Source of the DNA: Chitinophagaceae bacterium
Lineage (GTDB): Bacteria > Bacteroidota > Bacteroidia > Cytophagales > Cytophagaceae
DNA: 64,000 bases
Direction: 5' to 3'
NCBI GenBank assembly: GCA_028288405.1
Contig: JAQBNS010000052.1
Location: 1 to 64,000, forward strand
A model generated the notes under the pieces. That model saw only the letters and a list, made by a program, of their open reading frames with translations. It was not told where the DNA came from and did no database searches. How positions within the stretch are numbered: the first letter of the stretch is position 1; every line of letters begins with the position of its first letter. Positions 29,032-38,804 of the stretch are shown here, one piece after another. Made by a program: the position numbers and the translations under genes.

Positions 29032-29777
29032 TTACAGTTTCTGGACTTGTGAATCAATGTACGTACGCCATTTTCCATCGTCAGTGCTTTAGGGAAAAGC
29101 ACTTCATTTTCTATACGGACGTGAAAATTTAACTCTTTTTCAAATTCTCTCAACTCAAAAAACAATACCCTTAACTCTAGTGAGTCGGAAGGTAAATGCG
29201 TGTATTGATTCGTCAAAGAACGGATACCAGCCATTTCATCGTCATCCAATAAATGGTGTAAAGAATATTCTTTGATGGAGCACCGTTCCATTTCCATCAT
29301 CAGTTTGGAAGAAATTTTCCTTTCCTCCAAACTCTTCGCCAATTGGCGCAAGTAGGCGAATAAATGGTCTTCTTCTTCAAAGATATGGTGTACAAAATCT
29401 TCCTGGAAATAGGGAAATGCCCATTTCAAATCCGTGATTCGTTTATCGTCGGTTGTATTATTGAAATCCTGAATGATCGTTGAAAAATAAGGAAGCTTTT
29501 CCTTTACAAACAACCGGTGCATGAAACTTAAATAGTCGATCACGTGCAAAGCCGTATGCTTATTGAGTGTCAAAGGATTTTTCACAAGCTGATACTGGTA
29601 TTGCCAATCTGCCTGACGGATAAATTGCTTCAGGTTAAAAGCATATTTGTTGCTGATGGCTGCTACTGTGCTGTCGGCGTGCTCATAAAACTTTATTCCT
29701 TGTGCGTGCAGCACAAAGCCAAGCTTAGGATCGGCCGCAACCAATTCTCTGATGGGAATATGTAGTTTATTGATCAA
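29028..29777 (-). CDS. Hemerythrin HHE-domain protein (ScdA/YtfE-like)
   Basis: HHIFEEEDHLFAYLRQL, HLLDDDEMAGIRSL, FHVRIENEVLFPKAL. Confidence 0.8.
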   Translation of the reverse strand: MINKLHIPIRELVAADPKLGFVLHAQGIKFYEHADSTVAAISNKYAFNLKQFIRQADWQYQYQLVKNPLTLNKHTALHVIDYLSFMHRLFVKEKLPYFSTIIQDFNNTTDDKRITDLKWAFPYFQEDFVHHIFEEEDHLFAYLRQLAKSLEERKISSKLMMEMERCSIKEYSLHHLLDDDEMAGIRSLTNQYTHLPSDSLELRVLFFELREFEKELNFHVRIENEVLFPKALTMENGVRTLIHKSRNCN

Positions 29778-29834
29778 GGTTGTGCAAGTATCTTAGGCTA
29801 AGATAACAAATTTCGCCTCCAGTGTCAATAAGGA

Positions 29835-29953
29835 AAGTGGTAAGTGATAAGTTGTAAGTGATAAGTAAATGGCTATAAAACAGTCCTATAGTCTTAAATT
29901 ATAAGCCTAATGAAAGAATTAAGCGGTTTTCTTACCACTTACACTTACCACTA
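29835..29953. repeat. Heptad inverted repeat, AAGT type (copy G)
   Basis: Left AAGTGGT AAGTGAT AAGTTGT AAGTGAT AAGTAAA; right arm reverse complement TAGTGGTAAGTGTAAGTGGTAAG (29953-29931). Confidence 0.9.
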
Positions 29954-32401
29954 TAATTTGATTTGCACCGTCAAATAATACGCCCTGGCATCCGAAGGAA
30001 TAATACCCGGACCCGGATAGCTGTCGGCTCGTCTGGTATAATAACGGTTATCCGATAAGTTATTGATCGTTCCAAACACAGAGAATCTTTTATTGATTTC
30101 ATAAGAAGCCGAAAAGTCCATCACATAATAAGCAGGCATCAGACCGATTACACCATTGCCATGTTTACTAGCAAGAGAAGGAGTATTGGTGGCATCCGTG
30201 AATTGCTCACCGGTATAAGCATATTGAAGTGTGGCTTTAAATTTCTTCGTCTTGTAACTTAAGCCGGTCTTAAAGATGACGTTCGGTGCCAATTCTACTT
30301 TTCTATCGTGAAAAGCACTTTCCTTGCTTCCGGTATACCGGGCATCTACAAAGGTAAGGTTAGAAAAAACAGAAATATTTGACTTCGCGCTTTCACCTTT
30401 GATCAATCTCCAAAGATTAACCTCTACAAACGATTCTACTCCTATATTCAATGAACTGGAGACATTTGTTCTGTAGCGGTACACATTGAACGTAGCAGTA
30501 TCTGTTTCCAAAACGGTACCTATACGATTGTTATAATGAATCATAAACAGACTGATGTCATAGTTGATGATGTCAGAAATATTTCCTCTGGATCCAATGT
30601 CAGCCGAATAACCCGTCTCATCTTTCAAATTAGGATCGACTTGTAAGTTGGGATTGATGACACGCATGTCATTGAAATTAATGGCTCGGTAATTTTGTGA
30701 AACATTAGCGTACAGTTGTAACAGATCACTTTGAATAAAACTCATCCCTACTCCACCGATGATGAAAGAACGGGTATTCTTTCTGTACTCATTCGTGTGA
30801 ATGACATTGTATACATTTCCTGCCAAATCTCTTTGCGGTAAACCATAAAATCCATCCGCTACGGTTTTAATGGTTTCATAGCGTACGCCAGGAATAACGC
30901 TCAGTTTAGGACTTAATTGGAAAATATTCTCGGCAAACAGAGCCAGGTTCTGGTTTGGAAAGGAATAGCTGGAATATTCTAAGTTGCTTTGATTATCCAA
31001 TTTAAAATCAGAAGAAATACCACTTGATGCAGCATTTCCAACGCCTTGTTTTCTGTCTGTATGTCCGTTGTAATAACGCATACCTACTAGCAGCGTGGAT
31101 TCCATCTTGCCTAAATTATAATGCCAAAGTAATCTCGTTTCATTTCCGAAGTTTCTGTATTTATCAATCCAAAGATCTCTGTTTCCTCCATCATCTGCAT
31201 CTGCAGATGTTTTTAATAAGCCAAGAGCCGAGCGGCTCGCAGCCAATCCAAAAAACCGGGTGTTAATTTTTACCCGTTCATTTATCTTGTAATCTAAAGT
31301 CACTGCGGCAAGGTTCCAGTCTACTTTAAACCAGTTTCTTCTTCTGGTGGATTGTCTTGGATCTTGCCTGTAACTATCTTCTGTTAAACCACCGGCTTGC
31401 TGAGCCAGGTAATGCATATAGGTGTATTGCACGCCAATCGACAATCTTGGAGTAACAGTATAAGTGGCGGAAGCATACGCCACATTATTATTAAAACCTG
31501 AATTCGACCTCCAGCCGTCTCCCTGCTTGTGTTGCAGGAAGCCGTAATAATTTACTTTCTTTACTGTACCGCCAACGCTGTTGAACGTATTAAAAAATCC
31601 CCATGAGCCTGCGGATTGACGGCTCACGACTTCTACCTTTTTATCTGCAGGACCTTTCTTTAATTTGAAATTGACCATGCCGCCAAACTGTGTACCATAT
31701 TGAAGAGAAGCCGCACCTCTTACTACTTCTATGCGATCGATGGATTCGCTGGAAGGAGAATAATAACTCTCCGGATACCCCAAGGCATCCGCACTGATGT
31801 CATAACCGTTTTGTCGTGTATTGAAATTAGCGGTACGATTGGGACTTAATCCTCTTCCTCCTATACCCAATTGAATGCCGGCTCCATCACTTTCCCAAAT
31901 GTTCAATCCGGCAATCTTAGAGTAAATCTGACGGCTGTTGTTAGTGGCTGTATTGGCTGTGATGTCGCTCATTACTACAACTTCTGTTTTCTTACCGGCA
32001 TAAATGGCTGTCCCTTCTACATCTTTCAGGCGCGTGACACCAAATGTTTTTTCTTTTTCTCCAACAACAACAATGGAGTCTACTGATGAAACGTGTCCTT
32101 TCAATGGTACATCAACAGAAAGATCGTGACCCGCGACAACGATTTCGCGTTCCACTTTTTTATGTCCAAGAGAAGAAATAACCAGCGTATACTTACCTGA
32201 TTTTACATTGGTAATGGTATAATGCCCTTGTTCGTCAGTAACTGTATAGTAAGAGCTATGCTTTAACCCAACAGAAATATTGCCTAGTGATTCTCCCGGT
32301 GTTTCTGATGTAATGGTTCCGAATACGTTATACGTTTGCGCCTGAACTTCCATACAAAGACAGCCCACTAGGACAAAAACAGAAAACAGCATTATTCGCA
32401 T
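29951..32401 (-). CDS. TonB-dependent outer membrane receptor with carboxypeptidase-like N-terminal domain
   Basis: 816 aa; plug motif IDRIEVVRGAASLQYGTQFGGMVNFKLKKG; C-terminal YYLTVQIKL. Confidence 0.92.
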   Translation of the reverse strand: MRIMLFSVFVLVGCLCMEVQAQTYNVFGTITSETPGESLGNISVGLKHSSYYTVTDEQGHYTITNVKSGKYTLVISSLGHKKVEREIVVAGHDLSVDVPLKGHVSSVDSIVVVGEKEKTFGVTRLKDVEGTAIYAGKKTEVVVMSDITANTATNNSRQIYSKIAGLNIWESDGAGIQLGIGGRGLSPNRTANFNTRQNGYDISADALGYPESYYSPSSESIDRIEVVRGAASLQYGTQFGGMVNFKLKKGPADKKVEVVSRQSAGSWGFFNTFNSVGGTVKKVNYYGFLQHKQGDGWRSNSGFNNNVAYASATYTVTPRLSIGVQYTYMHYLAQQAGGLTEDSYRQDPRQSTRRRNWFKVDWNLAAVTLDYKINERVKINTRFFGLAASRSALGLLKTSADADDGGNRDLWIDKYRNFGNETRLLWHYNLGKMESTLLVGMRYYNGHTDRKQGVGNAASSGISSDFKLDNQSNLEYSSYSFPNQNLALFAENIFQLSPKLSVIPGVRYETIKTVADGFYGLPQRDLAGNVYNVIHTNEYRKNTRSFIIGGVGMSFIQSDLLQLYANVSQNYRAINFNDMRVINPNLQVDPNLKDETGYSADIGSRGNISDIINYDISLFMIHYNNRIGTVLETDTATFNVYRYRTNVSSSLNIGVESFVEVNLWRLIKGESAKSNISVFSNLTFVDARYTGSKESAFHDRKVELAPNVIFKTGLSYKTKKFKATLQYAYTGEQFTDATNTPSLASKHGNGVIGLMPAYYVMDFSASYEINKRFSVFGTINNLSDNRYYTRRADSYPGPGIIPSDARAYYLTVQIKL

Positions 32402-33798
32402 CTTGCAAATTTAGGATGAACAAAGGGTAGTATCCAAGTTTTATGACGGAAGCTTTCGCTTTCTTTTAGCAGATTTACTTGCTTATCGATAAAGCGCTGA
32501 CTGGGAGCTCCATTGAGTGTTACATAACTTTCCACTGTCACAACCGGGTCTTTGATTCCATCTGCCCGATAAATGTCGCCCAGGAAATGTGCATACTGCA
32601 AAATCATATCGGGTTGGGTAGACATCATTTTCTCCTGTAATGGAGTCAGAAAAATCTTATTGTTTACTTCAAGATCTGTTCCTTTATCCGGATCTTTTAC
32701 GTGAAAGAAAGTCAACCCAGTTTTTTCCATCAACATGACACGCCAGGAATAACGAAAACCTTCTTCTGTCCAAAACAAATGTCCCGGATAGATAAAGTAA
32801 CGTAAAGGCAGTAGCACCTGTAAGAGAAAATAAACGGATAACAAAATCAATACAAACTTGCGGTAGCCTGTTGTGATCAATAAAGGAATAGTCTGTTCAA
32901 ATCCTGCCAATTTCTTACCTGCAAGTCTGCGCATTCCATTGATAAAATCTTGATGGTACCGATCCCCAAAGAAGATCAGCGTTATACTCATCATGATGTA
33001 AGGGAACATGCCGATCTGGAAAAACAAGGCGGTGAACGCATGAAATACAAATACAAAAAAATAAGCGATGTATACCGTTCGTTTATTGAACAATAAAAAA
33101 CCAATAAAGAGATCAAAGAGCAAACCTCCCCAACTGAATACATAGGCAATCCATTCTTTCGTAAGCCAAGAGCCTATCCATGGTAAATGACTGTTGGCCG
33201 GCAACCAGAGTCGCAACGGCATCGCTTCAATCAGCCAATCGTAATTAATTTTGGAAAGTCCCGCGAAAAAATAAATTAGAAAAAGCTGCAGTTTAAAAAT
33301 CAAAATGCACCAGTTCGGTACAGTGGTTACTTTCAAGGATGATTTTCTTAAAATATCCATAGAGAAATAACGGTTTGCCGGTACCCAGATCATGAGAAAA
33401 GACACGATACTGACAAAATAATAATGATTGAGGTAAGTAGTTTTATCGATGAGTTCTACATAAGTGAACAACAGAAAAAAAGTAATGATCGATAGTCTGT
33501 AAAATAGTCCGACCGTTACCAATACAGCCGCAATAACCATGGTATAAAAAATCAAAAACATGGTTTGTTCATCGAATGGTCTTACCCATTCAAAACCATA
33601 GTATGTAAAATGGTAAATGGGTTGTACATAATACTCTACTACCCATCCTTTACTGATGAAACGCAGTGTACTGATAAACATAATTGCTCCGAAAGCTATT
33701 CTTAAGATAACCAGCGGAGCAATGGATGTTTGTTGAATAAACACGTTGAGAATTTGATCTTTCCAACGCTGAATAAAATTATATTTAATCGCCGTCAT
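32392..33798 (-). CDS. HTTM-domain membrane protein (vitamin K-dependent gamma-carboxylase-related)
   Basis: Start MTAIKYNF; APLVILRIAFGAIMFISTLRFI, YDWLIEAMPLRLWLPANSHLPWIG, LRYFIYPGHLFWTEEGFRYSWRVMLMEKTG. Confidence 0.85.
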   Translation of the reverse strand: MTAIKYNFIQRWKDQILNVFIQQTSIAPLVILRIAFGAIMFISTLRFISKGWVVEYYVQPIYHFTYYGFEWVRPFDEQTMFLIFYTMVIAAVLVTVGLFYRLSIITFFLLFTYVELIDKTTYLNHYYFVSIVSFLMIWVPANRYFSMDILRKSSLKVTTVPNWCILIFKLQLFLIYFFAGLSKINYDWLIEAMPLRLWLPANSHLPWIGSWLTKEWIAYVFSWGGLLFDLFIGFLLFNKRTVYIAYFFVFVFHAFTALFFQIGMFPYIMMSITLIFFGDRYHQDFINGMRRLAGKKLAGFEQTIPLLITTGYRKFVLILLSVYFLLQVLLPLRYFIYPGHLFWTEEGFRYSWRVMLMEKTGLTFFHVKDPDKGTDLEVNNKIFLTPLQEKMMSTQPDMILQYAHFLGDIYRADGIKDPVVTVESYVTLNGAPSQRFIDKQVNLLKESESFRHKTWILPFVHPKFARCE

Positions 33799-34897
33799 CG
33801 TCACCGAATGCAACCAATACGCCCATTGCTGAAGTCATTTGTCTTTTAATCATCGGTATTTGTTTTTGCAATTCCGTATAAGCGCTATTTACTAAAGCAG
33901 GATTGCTACCAATGGTGGCTGAAAGAGGATCACCTACAGTGGCCCATATCGTAAGTGCTGATGTATACTGTGCTTTAATGCTGTTGTTCAATGTTGATTC
34001 ACCTATTTGATCCAGGTAATCATCAAATCCAATTCCATCTACACCTGCTCTGCTTTTTCCAAGATAAAGTTCTTGCGAAGCATTTGTTGTTAAGATCACT
34101 AACTCAGCAGAAATGCCGCTGTAATAAGCTTCTGTCTTTTCAGGATAAGAAGGTACACCTTGCGTGCCCAGAGGAATGAATACTTTATAATATTTCCCGT
34201 TATCGTAATCCTGTATAAACTGATTGACTACAAGTGAAAGGGAGCTTCCAGCATCTGTACCCGTGCTGGATACGAATTGATTGATATAATTCCCGCCACT
34301 AGGCAACCAGCCATTTAGCGTACTGGTCACTCTGGTTTTGATATCTGTTACTACATCCGCAAGGTATTGTTTTCTTTTAGCGAAATTCGTCGTTGTCGTG
34401 TATTCCAAAACTCTGGAAGCATTATCCGCTGCTACTCCATACAATAAATAATCTACCGCAGGAAATCCTTTAGCAGACAAATTTACCGCTGCATCGAGGT
34501 TATAAGAACCGGAAGTAACATTAGAAGTCACTTGGGATACCGTTACAGGAAAGGTATTGACATTGGATTTCAAATACACTGCAGCGGAAGGGCCAAAGTC
34601 ATAGATTGCACTGTATTGCCAGGCTCTGTATGCATCTTTGAAGAGGACTTGCAGATTTGATAAAGAAGTTTCAGTAGGTGCAGCATTGAAAGCTGTTGTA
34701 GCAGAATCCAATTTATTCACCGCAACAGAAAGCGTCTGGTAATTAGGAATGATGATGTTATTGCCTATGTTTTGTAACAATGGAGTTTGGTCAAAACTAG
34801 CAGTAGGATCTTCGTCCGGTTTCTTGCAAGAACTTATTACAGCCATTGAAACGAGCAAACAAACTCCGGAAGCAATTAATACAGGATTAAATTTCAT
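33785..34897 (-). CDS. Imelysin family protein (lipoprotein)
   Basis: Signal peptide with Cys; YRAWQYSAIYDFGPSA, GFPAVDYLLYG, YKVFIPLGTQGVPSYPEKTEAYYSG. Confidence 0.85.
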   Translation of the reverse strand: MKFNPVLIASGVCLLVSMAVISSCKKPDEDPTASFDQTPLLQNIGNNIIIPNYQTLSVAVNKLDSATTAFNAAPTETSLSNLQVLFKDAYRAWQYSAIYDFGPSAAVYLKSNVNTFPVTVSQVTSNVTSGSYNLDAAVNLSAKGFPAVDYLLYGVAADNASRVLEYTTTTNFAKRKQYLADVVTDIKTRVTSTLNGWLPSGGNYINQFVSSTGTDAGSSLSLVVNQFIQDYDNGKYYKVFIPLGTQGVPSYPEKTEAYYSGISAELVILTTNASQELYLGKSRAGVDGIGFDDYLDQIGESTLNNSIKAQYTSALTIWATVGDPLSATIGSNPALVNSAYTELQKQIPMIKRQMTSAMGVLVAFGDDDGD

Positions 34898-34990
34898 ACT
34901 ATTTTAACTAGATATCAGCTGCGCTCTTTTACGAACACAGCTGATAGATTTGAATGATTAATGATTCAAAAATTTATGTACCTCTTGAGA

Positions 34991-36187
34991 TTAATCTCCT
35001 TTAAAGCCAACTCCGAAAATCACTTTTACCTGATCTCTTACATAATTGATATTGGGTTGTGTAACTTGCCAAATGTTAGTAGAGCTCAAATGTGTCAACA
35101 AATCGTTGATTTGTACATCAGAAATAGTTTTACCGGGAACATACTTCATACCGACAACCATACCGATCATTTCAGATACCAATCCGTTGCGAGAAGCTGG
35201 ATCCGCAAATTTCGCTGGAGTCAATTCATTATATTCCTGAAGGAACATAGCACCTAACATCTTGCGAAGACACGTTTTGATAATGTTTATTTGCTGATCT
35301 CTGGTTGTATAGTCTTTATTACTGATTGCCACTCTTCCTTTAATGAAGGCTGTTACCAATGTTTTTGTTGCCAACAAATTAGTGCTGCCATCCGTTTGTC
35401 TGGAATAATTAGCCAGGTAAAGAAACTTTGAACTATTGGTTTTAGCCCATCCATTACCAGTAACGGGATCTGCGTCTGTTAAACTATCTACCGGATACCT
35501 AGGAAATCCAGTATAGCCAAAAGCCTCGTCCCAGGCATGTTCCTGAGCAGTATATGTTTTTCCCGCAACTAATGTCGTATTGTCGACATCGTTGATCGCG
35601 TCCAGACGAGTAATGATCTGATAGATAAATAATGATCCGAATTGAACCTTCTGAATCATTTGAGCATAGTTGATACCATCTGCGCCCAATAACAAATAAG
35701 AACCTGAAGAGTTTTTAAGCAAACCTGCTGTTCCTTCAGTTGCCGTTCCATCCGGAGTAGGTGTAGTACCTACTGTAGGGAAACTAGCGGCCTGACTTGC
35801 TGTAGCGTATGCATCTAAATAGTCTTGCACCACTGCTGCTGCTGCATTTTCGTCGGAAAGATTATAAGAAGCACCATTCAATCTTGTAGAATCTAAATAA
35901 GGAGATCCTGTATTGGTAAAGTAATTATTCAATGTCGTGTAGTCTACTGAAACACCGGCATAAGTAATTGCAGAGGGTGTTCCGGCAGCAGTTGGGATAG
36001 ATTTTTTCAATCTGTTCTCTAATGATTTGAACATCCCTATTCTTCCTATTTCATCAGAATAGCTTGCATTTGAAAAATTATAAGAAGAAGGAGTATTATC
36101 AGAAGGAGCGGGATTGTCTTCTGACTTTTTGCAAGAAGAGAGAACGCTAACAATAGCTAAAGCAGCTAAAAGGAGATGTTTTTTCAT
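34991..36187 (-). CDS. DUF4856-like lipoprotein
   Basis: Lipobox LSSCKKSEDNP; EHAWDEAFGYTGFPRYPV; adjacent to imelysin. Confidence 0.75.
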   Translation of the reverse strand: MKKHLLLAALAIVSVLSSCKKSEDNPAPSDNTPSSYNFSNASYSDEIGRIGMFKSLENRLKKSIPTAAGTPSAITYAGVSVDYTTLNNYFTNTGSPYLDSTRLNGASYNLSDENAAAAVVQDYLDAYATASQAASFPTVGTTPTPDGTATEGTAGLLKNSSGSYLLLGADGINYAQMIQKVQFGSLFIYQIITRLDAINDVDNTTLVAGKTYTAQEHAWDEAFGYTGFPRYPVDSLTDADPVTGNGWAKTNSSKFLYLANYSRQTDGSTNLLATKTLVTAFIKGRVAISNKDYTTRDQQINIIKTCLRKMLGAMFLQEYNELTPAKFADPASRNGLVSEMIGMVVGMKYVPGKTISDVQINDLLTHLSSTNIWQVTQPNINYVRDQVKVIFGVGFKGD

Positions 36188-36230
36188 GGTTATAGGTGAA
36201 ATTCTTATTTGGAATTAATCTAAATCAATG

Positions 36231-36261
36231 CAAAAGTAAGCGGCTCAACACCCGAATGCAA
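36231..36261 (-). promoter_or_regulatory. Bacteroidota-type promoter for the DUF4856-imelysin-HTTM-TonB genes
   Basis: Minus strand reads TTG (36261-36259) - 20 nt - TACTTTTG (36238-36231), matching TTG-N19-21-TAnnTTTG. Confidence 0.65.
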
Positions 36262-36263
36262 CC

Positions 36264-36286
36264 CTATTTAGAATTATTTTAAATAG
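36264..36286. promoter_or_regulatory. 23-bp near-palindromic operator candidate (Fur-like)
   Basis: ctatttagaattattttaaatag; arms match except one G/T pair and the central base. Confidence 0.6.
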
Positions 36287-36517
36287 CGATTTAAAAAAAC
36301 ACATATCTGACTATGTATCAACTGCTTGTATTTATAAAATACCTTGAAAAGGGTATCACTTATACTATATTACCGGTATTCTCACGAAACGTGAAAATCA
36401 GCAAGGAAAATCTAAAGACAGTAAAACCGACTCTTAATAATAATTGCAGTGGGTTTTCCGATCTAGTATAATATCCTTTAACTTGAAATTGTTTAGCAGA
36501 TCTAACCTTTATACAGA

Positions 36518-38146
36518 GTGGAAAAAAGAATAAAGAATAAAGCCAGCCAAATTAAGATACCTCTATTCATTGCTCTCGCTGTCATACTTGGCATTTTTAT
36601 CGGAGCCGGAGCGGCTAAAAAAGAGAACTCCACCAATATTACAGGCACGTATATGCGCTTCCTGGAAATCATCAATTACATCGATCGTGATTATGTAGAT
36701 ACGGTAAACATAGATGACTTAGTCGACTACTCCATTACTCAGATGTTGGAAAAACTAGATCCGCATACTTCTTACATCGCCAAAAAAGACGTAGACATTG
36801 CACGCTCTCAACTGGAAGGTGACTTTGAAGGCATCGGTATAGAATTTAACATCATCAAAGATACTATTTATGTTGTCGCTCCTATCAGCGGAGGTCCCTC
36901 TGAAGCCGTGGGATTGCAGGCAGGTGATAAAATTGTAAAAGTAGACGGTGAAATCGTGGCAGGAAAAGTCATTACCAATTATGATGTCTTTAAAAAACTA
37001 CGGGGTAAAAAAGGAACGAAGGTTGTCGTAAGCATCAAGCGCAAAGGACAAGCGAAGCTATTGGACTACACCATCATCCGCGACAAAATACCTACCTATT
37101 CTGTGGATGCCTATTACATGATCGATGATAAATCGGGTTATATCAAAGTCAATCGTTTTGCCGCCAATACGTATAATGAGTTTAGCGCAGCCATGAAAGA
37201 ACTGAAAGCCGCCGGTATGCAACAACTCATCCTGGATCTCAAAGACAATCCCGGAGGCTACATGGATAAAGCGATCCGGATGGCCGATGATTTTCTCGAA
37301 GGAAATAGAATGATTGTTTATACGGATGGTAAAGGAGCAAAATACGATTCCGAACATAAGAGCACAGGTGCCGGCGAATTTGAAAAAGGAGCGGTCATTG
37401 TATTGATCAACGAAGGTTCTGCTTCTGCTTCTGAAATTGTAAGCGGTGCCTTGCAAGACAACGACCGCGCCTTGATTGTAGGGAGAAGGTCTTTCGGTAA
37501 AGGTCTGGTACAAATGCCGATTCCTTTGACTGACGGTTCTGAATTGCGCCTGACCATCTCTCGCTATTATACGCCAAGTGGCCGTTCCATTCAAAAACAC
37601 TACGACTCCAAGCACAGCGACGAATACAATACGGAGTTGCTGAAACGTTATGAAAAAGGTGAATACTTCCACGCAGACAGTATCAAATTTGACGACTCGT
37701 TGAAATACAAAACAACTAAGGGACGCGTCGTATACGGTGGCGGAGGTATCATGCCGGATTACTTCGTACCTCGCGATACATCGGCCTATACACGTTACCT
37801 GTCGGACTTGTTTAATCAAAATGTCATTCGCGAGTATACGCTGAATTATTATTCCAATAATAAGGCAAAGCTCTCTAAAATGGAGTTTGCGGATTACAAG
37901 AAAAACTTTCAGATCACAGAGTCTATGATGACGGAATTGAAAGCACTCGCTGCCAAATCCGGAGTGAAACACAATGAGAAAGAATACAACATCTCGAAAG
38001 AATACATCAAGAATAACGTGAAGGCATACATCGCCCGAAGTGCATGGGGTGCCAAAGGTTTCTATCCGATATACAATGAGACGGATGAGATCTACATGAA
38101 ATCATTGGGGTTATTTGATGAAGCCAAAAAAATTATCGGTCAGTAA
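36518..38146 (+). CDS. S41 family C-terminal processing peptidase
   Basis: PDZ GPSEAVGLQAGDKIVKVDGE; LILDLKDNPGGYMDKAI; VLINEGSASASEIVSGALQDNDRALIVGRRSFGKGLVQ; start codon GTG. Confidence 0.92.
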   Translation: MEKRIKNKASQIKIPLFIALAVILGIFIGAGAAKKENSTNITGTYMRFLEIINYIDRDYVDTVNIDDLVDYSITQMLEKLDPHTSYIAKKDVDIARSQLEGDFEGIGIEFNIIKDTIYVVAPISGGPSEAVGLQAGDKIVKVDGEIVAGKVITNYDVFKKLRGKKGTKVVVSIKRKGQAKLLDYTIIRDKIPTYSVDAYYMIDDKSGYIKVNRFAANTYNEFSAAMKELKAAGMQQLILDLKDNPGGYMDKAIRMADDFLEGNRMIVYTDGKGAKYDSEHKSTGAGEFEKGAVIVLINEGSASASEIVSGALQDNDRALIVGRRSFGKGLVQMPIPLTDGSELRLTISRYYTPSGRSIQKHYDSKHSDEYNTELLKRYEKGEYFHADSIKFDDSLKYKTTKGRVVYGGGGIMPDYFVPRDTSAYTRYLSDLFNQNVIREYTLNYYSNNKAKLSKMEFADYKKNFQITESMMTELKALAAKSGVKHNEKEYNISKEYIKNNVKAYIARSAWGAKGFYPIYNETDEIYMKSLGLFDEAKKIIGQ

Positions 38147-38165
38147 AAATAGAGTATAGAAACAG

Positions 38166-38206
38166 AGCGGAGAGCAAATACTAGTATTCGCTCTCCGCTT
38201 TTTCTT
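38166..38206. terminator. Intrinsic terminator between convergent genes
   Basis: gcggagagc...gctctccgctttttcttttt. Confidence 0.8.
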
Positions 38207-38207
38207 T

Positions 38208-38804
38208 TTATGCTTTCTTATAGATAACAAACGTTCCTTCTGCACTTACCAGACGGTGCAAAGGTTCGTCCCATTGGTCTTTGGGTAAATCATGATTGAC
38301 GATTGGAAAAAAATTAATGCCGGTACGTATTACAGAAGAAGAACAACCAGCAAAGAAACGATCGTAAAATCCTTTCCCATAGCCCAACCGGTAGCCTGCT
38401 GAATCCATCGCCAAAAGAGGCGTTAAGACTTCCTGAATTTCTTTTTCCGGAAAAATGATACGCGTTGTAGGTTCCGGTATGCCCCAACTATTTAAAGCGA
38501 GTGGAGTATCCATACGTACTTCAATTGTCAGGAGAGATACCTGATCTTCTGCAATGACAGATGTAACCGTTTTGACATTAGGATACTCCTGATTCATTCT
38601 TTGTAAGATAAAGCGTGTATCGACTTCCGCTTTGGCAGGCATCGACAAAAAAAGATGAACAACATCAGGACGCTCTGTTTCAAAAAGGTTGAAATAATGT
38701 TCCGCGATCGATTGACTTTTTTTAATTCTTTCTTCTATCGTCAACGCGCGGCGCTGTCCCATATAATGTGCACGCCATTCTTTTTTAGTCTTCATACTGC
38801 ACAA
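38208..38804 (-). CDS. 5-formyltetrahydrofolate cyclo-ligase
   Basis: KKEWRAHYMGQRRALTIEER, LLAMDSAGYRLGYGKGFYDRFF. Confidence 0.9.
   Translation of the reverse strand: MCSMKTKKEWRAHYMGQRRALTIEERIKKSQSIAEHYFNLFETERPDVVHLFLSMPAKAEVDTRFILQRMNQEYPNVKTVTSVIAEDQVSLLTIEVRMDTPLALNSWGIPEPTTRIIFPEKEIQEVLTPLLAMDSAGYRLGYGKGFYDRFFAGCSSSVIRTGINFFPIVNHDLPKDQWDEPLHRLVSAEGTFVIYKKA

Noticed and set aside
37058-37972. 304-aa minus-strand ORF
   Set aside because: Fully antisense to the well-supported S41 peptidase; no recognisable domain, typical shadow ORF.
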